Assembly (NCBI GenBank): GCA_030761205.1
Contig: JAULJL010000003.1
Coordinates: 4,216,001-4,280,000, forward strand
DNA: 64,000 bases
Direction of reading: 5' to 3'
From: Fremontodendron californicum
Taxonomy: Eukaryota; Streptophyta; Magnoliopsida; Malvales; Malvaceae
How positions within the stretch are numbered: the stretch's first letter is position 1; each line of letters opens with the position of its first letter. The notes beneath the pieces were generated by a model that was not told where the DNA came from, did no database searches, and saw only the letters and a program-made list of their open reading frames with translations. Positions 10,704-22,633 of the stretch are shown one piece after another. The position numbers and the translations under genes are program-made.

Positions 10704-11896
10704 AATTCTGTTGAACTCAAATTCAGGATTTCTTTTTTTCTCTTTTTGAATGAAAAAAAGAAACCCTTACATACAGCTTGTAATCTTAGAGGTTTATGAA
10801 TGATTGAGGATGGGAAAGGATTAACCCCAAAAATGTAATCTCCTGACATTACTGCTCAGGGGACTTTATCTATGTATTATTTCCAAAATCAGAAATTGTA
10901 AATGCTATGGATTTCTTATATGCTTATTCTTTGATGTTAAAATTACAGTGGAATATTAAGGTGGTAAAAATTATGGTCATAGATTTCCAGGTAAATCAGG
11001 AAATACAAGATGCCATCACATTTTAACAATACATCATTCATTTTTAGCAACATGGATATGATTCTGGTTCTGAGAAACAGGAGAGATGAAGAAAAATCGG
11101 TTCTTGACAGTAGAATTTTATCATTAAATATTGCCTGAAGTCATTAATCTACACTATATTTGTCCTGATGACAGTTGCGTGTAATTAAACAAGGTAACAT
11201 CGGCCGGCCTGTCTGTCTGATACTTCTTGCCCTTTTCGTAAGGTAAAAGTAGTAGGTAAGTCATTCAAAAATGTTAGAATCACCCACAAATTGCAGAATA
11301 GATAATTCCTTTTCATATGTAATATGTAGTGTTGAAAATCTTCTTTGAATTGACTTAAATAAAATATAACAAAAACTGTTTGTTGTATGCCTCTTAGGTG
11401 AGTGTCGTATCTCCTGGACTAAAGAAAAGATAAGCCCCGGTTCCTCGCGAAGTTTCTTAGCATGTCCACAGTTCGCAACATTAGCTAGACAAGCAACTTT
11501 CCATACACGGCATCGAATTACATGAAGAATATCATTAAAATATTATCACTTCTCGGTTCTTGACTTCTGGCTATTTACCAGCATATATAATCTTCTTGTT
11601 TCTTTCTATCCAAACGTTGTAAATTACGGAATTCGAAGCTGATCTCATCGATAAATCCTTCCAAGGATTGGTTCTGGCACGGGTAATAATCCATCTTGAC
11701 CTGATCCACAGCCATCATTTCCCCGAAGTTAATGTGCCATTTCACCATCATTTCCAAAGTAGAAAAAGCCTTTACGCGGCTTCAAATTTGTTCTTTTCAA
11801 CAAGGTATTGCGCCAAGCTGACAATAAATAGGAAATTGGAATTAATTAAAACATTGTTTCGCAGTTACTGAAAGGGCGTTCAATTTTGCAACAAGG
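10704..11896. other. Intergenic spacer between GNAT and ankyrin gene 1
   Basis: The first few hundred bases are probably GNAT 3' UTR, and the last part is the 5' flank of the ankyrin gene. No gene, RNA or clear repeat was seen. Confidence 0.5.
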
Positions 11897-14800
11897 ATGG
11901 CGTCCTCTCCATCACAACTGTATGATATCGATTTTTACAGTAGCATATCCGCTGAATCCAGTAAGACTAAAACATAAAGCAGTGGAAAGACAGTGGATTT
12001 GCTTTTTTCTTTTTTTCCCTTTTTTTGAATATCTTCTCTTTTGTTGGGTGTTTGATGATGACAGTGGATGGCGAAGCAACTAATCTTAACAATTATCAGC
12101 AATTGCTCGGAGCGATAGCAACATTTAGAGGCGATGGGGTGAGTACCAGCAGAACATTTGCGCTGGAACCATTTTTATGGCAACCCCACAGCAGCACTGT
12201 CGATACCAATAATAATAACCATCCATCTTCATCACAAGTGCCCCATGATATAACTAACGAGCCTGGTAAGCTGGAAATTAAGTGTACTGTAAGTGAAGTA
12301 GACAAAGAGTTAATTTTTCTGTCTTCCTTCATACAGAAAATATTCAATTCTTTTTTGGGTTGTATCTAATTGATGGCAGATGCAAATGGAACAGAGGAAG
12401 ATGGCCTTTACTTGCCTGATCTGTACAAAGCAGCAGTCAAGGGTGACTGGGAAAGTGCTAGTTCATTCTTTCAGTGCCATTCTGCTGATGTGGTTAATCC
12501 TAGGATCTCCAAACAGTTGAAAACGGCACTTCACTTGGCGGTTGGAACAGGAAGGTCGAATCATTTCGTTGAAAAGTTACTGGACTACATGCAACCTTCC
12601 GATCTTGCATTGCAAGATGATAAAGGAGAGACTGCCCTCACCATCGCTGCAACAGTTGGGAACCTCGAAGCAGCGAAGTTGTTGGTGAACAAAAACCCAG
12701 ATTTGCCTCTTACCCATGTATACCATGGCGGAGAAAGTGCTCTGCCTCTGCACCGAGCAATCCAGTATAACCATAAAGAGATGGTTCTGTATCTACTAGA
12801 AGTCATCATGACTAGAGATGGCATTCACCCAAGTCCTTATGATGGTGAATCTGGTGTCACAATTCTAATTCTCTTGGTCCTTGTTGGATTCTACGGTGGG
12901 TGTCTAATGGGAATTTTTTCTGGCGCTAGTGACTATTAATAAGGAATCTAAAATAAAAAATAAAAAAAAACTTATATACGTTGATTTCAATAGCTAAACC
13001 TGAATATATATTATATATATATATTTATTTATTTATTTCTGTTATTGTATATACTTGGCAGATGTGGCTCTTGATCTGCTTAAGAAGAACCCAGGAATGG
13101 GATCGCAGGTTTTTGTAGGAGAAACTCCTCTGAGTATTTTGGCCGTAAAGCCATTTGATTTCCCAAGTGGGTGCAGCTTCAATGTTTGGGAACGCCTTGT
13201 TTATCTCTGTCAGTTTCTATTCTATTATTTTCTCTTCTCATCGCTCTTTCTTGCACAATTAATCTTGCTTAACTTTTATATGATTCAATAATACATACAA
13301 GTACAACATATGTAGAGTTGTGCCCTTTTCTTTTCCTTTGCTCAGAGAGTAGAATTGTGCATATCAGAACCAGAAGATTTGGAAAATGTAGTATCCTGAA
13401 CCTGCAAATACACGCTTACTCTCACCATGTTTCTTTATCATAGGTTTTCCTCCAAGGTTTGACAAGTTCAGCAAAATCCGGAATGGAGCAGACTCTGAGA
13501 ATCCAGCTGAAACCATAGAATTGCAAGCGCAGACTTCCAGCTATCTAAGAAATTGCTTGAGTTCTGGTTTGTCAAAATTCCTCTAATTGTTACATATCAT
13601 TAATTTGTAAGCAAAATTGGGAAGACAAATCCAAAGACTTCATTCAATAGTGTACCAAATCAGGCTAGAAAAAGTACCATTGAGAAAATCATTGCATTGA
13701 AAAATGTCATTCTGATAAATTAATATTCAGTGTTTAATCATCTTGGTGATGAACCCCAACTATTCATCTAACTCAAATTTATGCTTAAATATTTAAAACT
13801 TGAACAAATTGATCTGATCGTCTACTAACGTGGCTATAACAGATTGCAAGGTACATAAATTACAAAATCCTTGGTAATTACTCAGACTTCTGAAGAAGTT
13901 TCTTTCTTTTCCTTTTTAATAATAACAATTTGGTGTTCTGTTGTAGTATGGCTGAAGCTCCTAGTATCATTTTGGCAAGTTGTTGAAAAATTAGGTATAC
14001 AACACCAAACTAGCTCTTAATCATTTATATAAATTTCAGCTTGAGACTTGTCTGATCTTTTAAAATATAATATAATTGCAGTGCCCCACGTGAAGAACAT
14101 CCAGGAGACAAAGGTTAAGCATGAGCAAGTACTCGAAATCGTTAGAAAGTTGTGCAGCCATGCTGCAGGCTTGGATTTCTCACAAGCCGCGGCATTACTC
14201 AGAAATCCACTGCTTCTTGCGGCGGAGTTTGGCATTTCGGAGATTATTGAAGAAATTGCAGAGCAATTGCCTCATGAGGTATGGAAGTATGACGGGGAGA
14301 GGCGTGGTATATTACAAAGGGCAGTTATGAACCGTCGTGAGAAGGTTTTCAACCTTTTGTATCGAATCAGAGGGCACAAATATTATATGATTCGGTCTCT
14401 GGATATTTATGGGAACAATATTTTACATTTGGCAGGGCATTTGGCACCTCCCCACCGACTCAATCTTGTTTCTGGTGCAGCTTTGCAAATGCAGCGTGAA
14501 TTACAATGGTATAAGGTACGGAAATGAATTACAATGGTCTTAGCAAAAGCATGTTGAAAAGATTATCTTACATAAAATCTAAAAATCACTTAACTAACCC
14601 GAACCCAAATTTGAATTCGATCCAAATTCACATTGCACAAACCCAAAATGATTTGAACTCAAAATAATCGAAACCCATAATAGCCCACAGTCGAAATGTC
14701 CAAAAACGCATGTTTGCCACCTATATATATTATAATGCATGTTGATAATTACTATTATACTACCACCATTTTCATCCAGGAAGTAGAAAATTTTCTACCG

Positions 14801-15393
14801 CCTGTCTTTAGAGAGATGAAAAATGTTGAAGGAAAAAACCTGAAGCGGTATTTACTGAGGCACATAAGGAGCTTGTTATAGAAGGAGAAAAATGGATGAA
14901 AGACACAGCCAACTCATGCACAGTTGTTGCAGCTCTCATTGCAACAGTAGTCTTCGCTGCTGCTATAACTGTCCCAGGCGGCAATAATGCTGATAGCGGC
15001 TCCCCAATCTTCTTCAGTGAAAAAGCCTTCATTATCTTCGCCGTTTCAGATGCATTATCTCTCTTCTCATCCACTGCTGCCATTTTAATGTTCTTGTCTA
15101 TCCTGACGGCACGATATGCGGAGGATGATTTTCTCTACGCCTTGCCTAAGAGGCTAATAATGGGTCTTCTCACTCTTTTTATCTCAATAACATCGATGAT
15201 GATAGCCTTCAGTTCCACATTGTATCTAGTTTTTGGTGAGGACAAGACGTGGATTCTTACTTCAGTGGCAGGATCAGCCTGTTTACTCGTAACTTTGTTT
15301 GTGTACCTGCAATTTCCACTTCTTTTGGTTATAATCAATTCTACATTCGGTGCTGGCATTTTCGGTAAGCAAAGTGAGCGTCCGCTCTTCTAG
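11897..15393 (+). pseudogene. Ankyrin/PGG membrane protein gene 1, frameshifted
   Basis: The family (ACD6/ITN1-like) has N-terminal ankyrin repeats and a C-terminal PGG domain with four membrane segments, and acts in defence and stress signalling at membranes. Eight exons join in frame: 11897-11960, 12065-12265, 12380-12895, 13062-13208, 13444-13566, 13947-13994, 14082-14515, 14780-15393. Ankyrin signatures include LYKAAVKGDWESA, TALHLAVGTGRSNHFVEKLL and GETALTIAATVGNLEAAKLL. The PGG domain begins EKWMKDTANSC and contains TVPGG. The summed exons are one base short of a whole number of codons. In the last exon the frame slips at an A-run near 14833-14840, where the tandem paralogue reads RKTPRMVFTEEHKEL. 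Translation stops at 14878-14880 before the PGG domain. Without this lesion the protein would be about 715 residues. It is a recent pseudogene, a null allele or a sequence error. Confidence 0.8.
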
Positions 15394-18319
15394 ATTCGCA
15401 TGTAATTGGGAATTTCGTTTTGTATATAGTTTTCAGGAAAGTGAATTATATCCTTTCATTTGTATAGATTCGCATGTAATTGCCATTTTCAGGATTTTTG
15501 TTGTAATTTCTGTCAAAGAATTATATGAAAAAATCCTTCTAGAAATGATGCAACCAAAGACTTGGTTTGCTTTGGATGACCCACAATTAAGTTGTGATTC
15601 GATATCCTTACAAGAAAATTGCCCCAAATTCCCCATCACTAAAAGATGGTGAGCCATACCACTGAGCTTATAAAAGTTAAAAGCTGATTTTTGGGCTCAA
15701 AAAAGGGATTTGAACGATAGGCAAGGCATGCAAAATTGATCATTTGTTTGAGTAATGATTATCCAATTTCTCCTTTAATTAAAACTCAAATTAAGGGCAC
15801 TGAGTTGGTTCCATATGTTAGTGACAATTAATAAGCTTCCACTTGATTTGGTATTAGTTTTCTTTTTCTTTTTAAAAAAAAAATATATATTTTACATTTT
15901 ATGAAAATGTTTAATTGTATTTCATGCAGTGCCAGCCTTATTTTGCTCATATCCTGCTATTAATATCGATTTTGGATTAGTGGGAGGAAAGGTCGTCAAA
16001 AAAAATACATACGGAAAATGGCGTGTCAACCGGTGAAGTTAATTGAGAAGGAAGGCATATAAAAAGTGAATTTTTCTTATTAAATATACTAAGATAATGT
16101 CAATTTTTTTGTCAACTCAATTTAAAATTTTTTAAATTGATTATTTGAGTCATGATTATCTAATTTCTCCTTGATTTATATTTGATGCAATGATAATATA
16201 TAAATTATATATATTTATACATTGTTAGTGAATCAAATTATGTCATTTCATTAAAAAAATTTAAAAATAAATACAAATCATTTTATTTTTATTGAGATGG
16301 TATTATCTGATTCACGACAGTATGTATCAAATATAAATCTTTAATTAAAACTCAAAAGGGCACTGTTGATTTCATATGTTAGTGTATCTAACAATTATAT
16401 AAGCTTCCACTTGATTAGGTATTAGTTTTTTTTTAATTATTTTACATTTTATGAAAGTGTTTTATTGTATTCCATCAAATGCCAACCTTATTTTGCTCAC
16501 ATCCATGATCCAGCTATTAATATTGATTTTGAATTAGTTCTGATCAAAGCAAGTTGACATTTTTTTAGTTCATTTAAAAAGATTTGACTTCTGAAATCAT
16601 TGTATCAAATTCATTAATTGCATCATAGTCGTTGTACACATTTACGATAAATTATTGAAACATTAAACAAATTTCTGTTCCTTTCTGACATAATTCTTGA
16701 AATATTAAACAAATTTTAGAATTTAATACTTTGAGTATAAATTTAACAATAAAACATGAGATTATGAGGACAAAAAAATCAACTTATAAAAGCAATCAAA
16801 GAAAAAATAATAAATATATATATATTAAAAATCATATCATTTTTTTTTTGTTGTAGTTTTCGCCAATAATTTAACTTTTTTAAAGAAAATGACTTTTCTT
16901 TTTCTTTAAATGGTTTAGGGAAATCCAAAGAAATCCAAAGTTTTATCTTTTTCGAATCCTCTCAAACCCTTTACAATTCTACTGGAATGGATTTCTCAAA
17001 ATGCCCCTAGATTAACCTAGATATAAGTTCAAAGTTTTAAACATCCATTAGCCTAAACCTATTCTGCCATAGTCGAAAAGTCTTTCCTCTCTTCCTCTAA
17101 TTTCCAATCTAGAAAACCAGAAAGAAACCCCAAAACTAGCAACTTCGAAAACCCTAGAAAACGCATGCTACAAATTTCTTTTTTCTTTTTTTGCTTTTTG
17201 TGTTGTTCTCTGATTTTTGTTTGATTCCCTTCGAAGATGAGACTGTTTTTATAGGAATTTTCAACAGAAGGTCCTCAGTTTTCTTGAACTTGGATTTTTG
17301 TTTACAAATTAAAATTTAATTCTTAAACTAAATAGGATTATTCTTGGTTCCGAATTAAGTCTCTAATTCAGATTTTTCTTTTTATCTAATCTTTTTATTT
17401 GTTTTTATTTTATTTTATATGATTTACAATTTTTATTTTTGTTTTTCTCAAAATAAAAAAAAAATAAATAAAGATAATTAATTAACTGTGAGCTAACTTT
17501 CAATAGATCCAAAATTTCAAATGTTTTACCGGGGGACTCAAAGTCCAAAAATAAACTAAGATCAAAATAAATTAAAGATCACTTTTAATAAAATTAAAAT
17601 ATAATTTCAAAATCCAACATATATTAATCTCAAATTAAGATATGTTGGAAAAAAATTAATTTAACAATCAAACATGCTCTAACTCAAATTATTCTTAATA
17701 ATGTTTTAAAAATTTTAAACAAAATTGAGTGTCTTTAGTTAATTAATAGTTGGTAGGTAATCGAGTAAACTAGTTAATTCCGTAGAAATTTTCAAACAAA
17801 TTTAAGATTTGAGATAGTGGGAAACTACTACTACTGCTTGCTTTGGAAGTTGGAAAAGTAATATGTTCACAGCTAAGCAGTCGCTGCGGCGGCAAATTTC
17901 AAAGGATAAAAGGGCCTTCTTACGGCTAGCAGTAGCACGCATTGCTTCACACCTTTTTTTTTTTTTTTTTTTTCTGGAAATTTTTATTTTCAAAGAAACT
18001 AATGAATTGGGGTTCCCCTATTTTTCATTCCTGGTTAAACAAACAAAATCAAATAAAGACATAATATCTTTGAGTTCCCAAAGGACAACATGAACTATAA
18101 TTGAGTTCCCATGCAGCTATTTTCACCCAAAGAATCATTAGTTCCACGACCTTTGTAGCACTGAGATGAAATTAATAGAAAAAAATTGGTTTTATGCTCT
18201 CTTTTTTTTTTTTTTTAACTCTTTTTTAAAAAGCAAAAGATAAAAGCTTTATCAAACGCAGCTGAAAGATTTTGTGCTGTCTGTACGTACGTTTCTTGAC
18301 TTTCGTATTAATATTGTTC
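15394..18319. other. Spacer between the two ankyrin genes
   Basis: AT-rich sequence holding the direct duplication listed separately and long A/T runs. Counterparts of the first two exons of ankyrin gene 1 should lie here for gene 2, but I could not find them. The open frame at 17863-18093 shows no family similarity. Confidence 0.5.
15735..16540. repeat. Direct duplication of a ~210-bp block
   Basis: About 15772-15980 and 16343-16540 share the order AATTAAAACTCAAA, GGGCACTG, CATATGTTAGTG, AGCTTCCACTTGAT, GGTATTAGTTTT, TTTTACATTTTATGAAA, CCTTATTTTGCTCA and GCTATTAATAT. An upstream piece (TGATTATCYAATTTCTCCTT) also occurs twice, near 15757 and 16151. The second copy carries about 150 bp of extra sequence. 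Confidence 0.7.
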
Positions 18320-21300
18320 ATGATCATAATAGAAAATAATGCTGAGCCATATCCCGACTGGCACCTGCCTCTATACAAAGCTGCGCTGAGAGGCAACTGG
18401 GAGGTCGCCAGCAAAATCTTGGAGGACCACCGAGAGGCAGCGACGGCCAGGATCCTGGGCTCCCACTATGCGCTCCTTGTTGCTGTAGGGACGGGAAAGG
18501 CAAATGACTTCGTCGAGAACCTGGTGAAAAGGATGTCACCTGAGGACCTTGAAATATCCAACCAAAACAAGGCCACGGCTCTTACTATAGCTGCTGGGAT
18601 CGGAAACACCGAGGCTGCCAAGTTGCTAGTAAAAATAAAGCCAAAATTGCCTCATATTCAGGACGGGAGTGACTGGTTTCCAGTCCACAATGCTGCTCAA
18701 TCTGGCCACAGGGAAACGCTTGTCTACTTACTAGAAGTAACGAGGGATAATGTGCAGCCCTGTCCATATGACAACAATTCGGGTGTTGAGCTTCTACGTA
18801 TATTCATCTTCGTAGGATTTTACGGTGAATTCTCAACTTAAATACCATCATTTTTATGATACGGAAAAGTTATATACAGAATCACAGATATAAAGGAGGA
18901 GAACTTCATTAGGAAACCAAAACCTACCATTTGATTTTGCAGCACTACTTTCATTCTTATAATATTTGAGTTTAATTGGCAAAGCAACCTATTACTATAT
19001 TGTTACTATATAAAATAAGAAGCTTAAATTTGGTGCTAATTGTTTAACAAGTATCAATTAGCAACTTAAGATTATTTAAAAATAAATAAATTTTTATCTT
19101 CTCTTATTAATTTTTCTTCTATTTTTTCTAGATAAATCTTTTTCATAAAAAATAAAATATCAATAATCAATCATACGTATACATACAATTAAAGTTATCC
19201 CTAAATAGGTCCTAGGCCAACTACCATTATTATAAAATAAAAAAAAATTGTTTTGGATAGAGAAAAGGAGAGAAAAAAAAAAGGAAGGAAAGAAAGAAAG
19301 AAAGAAATTAAGAAAAGAGACAAGGGAAGGAAAAGAAATGATTAAAAGATAAAAAGTAAAAAAAAAATTAAAATTATTTATAATAAAATTAAAATTTTAA
19401 AAAAAATATGATAATAATAAATAGAAATATAAAAAGACATAAAAACAAAAAATCAAAATCATTTCATCAAAAATTATAATTGTTACATTTTTCTTATATT
19501 CTTTATTTTGTTTTAAACGTTCTTACAAAAAAAAAATACAATTTTCAATCATATATTTGATCAAATAATTATTAAAAAATACAATCCTCATCATATAAAA
19601 CAAAAATAACAATAAAAACATATATGAAATATGAAATCTAAATATTTTTATAAAATTTTGTATGCAAGATAAAATTCTTTTATTATTTTATAGTAAATAA
19701 TCATAAATATACTTAAAAAAAATTGATTAAAAACAATTCAACATGGCGCAGCGGAAGTCTAATTCTAATTATGAATTTATGTTATTCCTTTTTTTTTAAT
19801 TGGAAAATCTGTGTTTATTTATTAAGTCATAGATTAATGAATTATAACTTATAGTGGTTTATTATTCTTAATTCACTATGAAGTTTCTAAAGTTTTCAAT
19901 TAAAATCTTGAAATAAAACTAAAATTAAAAATTAAAACAACCAATTATAGATTAATGAATAGTTTTTTTTTTTTTTAATGTAACTAAACCTTTTTTTTTT
20001 TTGGACGCAAAAAATAATAAAATTTAACTATTAAGATCATTTTAAGTGGGGTTTTAAGTACTATTAAAATAATAACACCTCAATTATTATTTTTCTTTGG
20101 ACGCAGATAGGTAGGATGCTTAATTCTTATATTTGGAAATTCAAGGGTTATTATATATATTTGAAGGTTTTGTATCATATATAAATTGTATTGGATTTAT
20201 TTTTTATTAATTTTTTGTTTTGCAGATTTAGCAGCAAATCTGATTCAGCGGTACCCAAAGTTGGCAACATTGGAGGGCTATGGCTTAACGTCTCCTTTGA
20301 GTTCCATTGCAGTGAGGTCTTGTGCATTCCGTAGTAGCAGTGAATTCACTCTCTGGCAACGCTTTGTTTATTCCTGTTAGTTTCTTCTACTACTCCTCTT
20401 TCTGATCACTCATTCTTTTTCTAATGTAATATTAGTTTCTTAGTTGGCTGATCACTTGGCTTGCTATATATAATATATATATATATTCTTTATTTTTCTT
20501 TTGACTGGTTTCGTCCATCCTTTAGGTGTCCCTCTCCTCAGTTTGGAGACTGTTCCCAACAACTCCATTAGAGGAGACATAGAGAATCCAGCTAACAACT
20601 CCCAAGCGCCAATTTGCAGCTGCTTTCAACGTTTCAGAGGAGGCAACTTTACTTCTGGTCTATCCAAATTCTGTTTTTGTTAATTAATTAATACACTATA
20701 TCTTATTTTAGTACATGCTCTTAATTAATTTCTTTGATTGAGGAACCCTTAATTTGTTTTCCCTAAGATAGCTAACTTGATCAGTTTTTATGGTGCAGCG
20801 AGGCAGAAGCTGCTCATAGCACTCTGGGATGTATTTGAAAGTTTAGGTATAAATACCAAATTTTGACAATTCCATAATCAAAATTTTCCAACTTTAAACT
20901 TCAAAGGATCGGGCAAGTCATATCATACTTAAAATTATTTGAATTGCAGTACCGCAGATTAAGCACATCCGTAAAATGAAATTTATGCACGGTGAAGCAC
21001 TTAGACTTGTGGAATTACTATGCACTGAAGCTGCGGGTTTGGATCCCCAAAAGGCTGCACGTATATTTGTAGATCCATTCTTCCAGGCAACATCACATGG
21101 AATCCCTGAAATTATTGAAAAGATTTTAGAGTCCTTTCCAATTGCAGTTCAATTTCGTGACAATCAGGGCCGCAACTTCATCCAAAGGGCAGTTTTATAC
21201 CGTCAACACAATGTCTTCAACTTAATATATAGAATGAATCGTCAGACTAAACATGCGTTAGCGGAGCACTTTGACGGGTTTCAGACTAATATCTTGCATC

Positions 21301-22135
21301 TGGCTGGAATGTTTTTTTTTTTTTTTTTTTTTTTAAAAAAAAATTCTGGCTGGAATGTTGGTTCCGAAAGACCAGCTCAATCGTATTTCTGGTGCAGCTC
21401 TGCAAATGCAACGCGAGTTACAATGGTTTAAGGTAACAAATTAATTTATCCATTCCTTTCCCTTCTTTTTTATCTTATAAAAAAGTCAAAATATCAGGTT
21501 TAACCATTGTCCCACAGGAAGTGGAAAGGCTTGTACCGAGTATCTATAGAGATGCTAGGAACAATGGAAGAAAGACTCCTAGAATGGTGTTCACTGAAGA
21601 ACACAAAGAATTGGTTAAAGAAGGAGAGAAATGGATGAAGGATACAGCAAATTCATGCTCGGTGGTAGCAGCACTTATCGCCACAGTTGTGTTTGCCGCA
21701 GCCATCACAGTACCAGGTGGCACCAACGGTGACAACGGATTCCCAGTTTTTAAAAGTGAAAAGGCCTTTATTATTTTCGCAGTCTCCGATGCACTCTCTC
21801 TCTTCTCATCCACCGCCGCCATTCTCATGTTCTTGTCCATCCTCACTGCTCGTTATGCAGAAGACGACTTTCTCCAAGCCCTCCCCAAGAGGCTGATAAT
21901 GGGGCTCCTCACCCTTTTCATCTCCATTACTACCATGATGATTGCCTTTAGTTCCACACTCTATCTTGTTTTTGGAAGCGACAAGACATGGATTCTAATA
22001 TCGGTGGCTGCATCAGCTTGTTTATTAGTAACTTTGTTTGTTTATCTGCAATTTTCGCTGCTTCTGGATATGTTCCGTTCCACTTATGGCCATGGAATTT
22101 TTGGCAAGCCTATTGAAGAACAACCCTTGTACTAA
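18320..22135 (+). pseudogene. Ankyrin/PGG membrane protein gene 2, exon disrupted
   Basis: This is the tandem paralogue of the gene at 11897-15393, with matching intron phases. Exons: 18320-18824, 20226-20375, 20526-20657, 20799-20846, 20950-21432, 21518-22135. Ankyrin signatures include LPLYKAALRGNWEVA, ATALTIAAGIGNTEAAKLL and FPVHNAAQSGHRETLVYLLE. The last exon carries EKWMKDTANSC, TVPGG and four hydrophobic segments, ending EEQPLY. The fifth exon is interrupted by a 46-bp insertion (21312-21357) that shifts the frame; without it the exon is 437 bases and in phase. The start at 18320 is the first in-frame ATG of the exon. In gene 1 two further exons lie upstream, so the true 5' end may be missing. 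The PGG exon itself is clean, which suggests the damage is recent. Confidence 0.8.
21312..21357. mobile_element. 46-bp T/A-tract insertion with 13-bp target duplication
   Basis: Within the fifth exon of ankyrin gene 2, TCTGGCTGGAATG (21299-21311) is followed by 23 T, 9 A, one T and an exact second copy of the same 13 bases (21345-21357). The gene 1 paralogue has no such insertion. A homopolymer flanked by a 13-bp duplication resembles the product of LINE-type target-primed reverse transcription in which only a poly(A) tail remains. Confidence 0.75.
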
Positions 22136-22633
22136 ATCAGAATTCTGAAGCAAGGTGTCCGTTCTGAGAGTGAGTGTCTATCAAATATATTGCTTGTAGT
22201 AGTTTTTTTATTAGTAAAATTATAAATGTTTCCATTAAAGAACAATAAAGTTAAATTGTGTAATGGAATATTTTTTTAAAATTTAAATCATTAAATATTA
22301 TCTTTCTCAAAACAAATTATTTCATTCTTGAAAAAGGAAAGGGAAAAACATCCTTCTAGAAACGACTTAGTATTATAATTTCACTACTGGAATCTCATGC
22401 ATAGAAAGCCGTTTGAATTCAACATCCAAACCTTTGTGTCCTCATGGCTGTGCATATAGCATTAATAATAGTACTAATATTCACCAGCAATTAGTCTCTA
22501 CTACAAAACCAGATCATATCGAGGAATACAATCTGTTTGGGCACCAAGAAACACCTGGCTAAACTAATGGGAGAAGAATAATCACCAATTGTCATCGACA
22601 CTCCGATCACACTGTGGAGTACCACAATGGACC
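22136..22633. other. Convergent 3' flanks of ankyrin gene 2 and RAD7-like gene
   Basis: The two genes end tail-to-tail about 500 bases apart. The interval is probably 3' UTR from both. No other feature was seen. Confidence 0.5.

Noticed and set aside
17863..18093. Possible first exon of ankyrin gene 2
   Set aside because: The translation has no similarity to the first exons of ankyrin gene 1 and runs through a long T tract.
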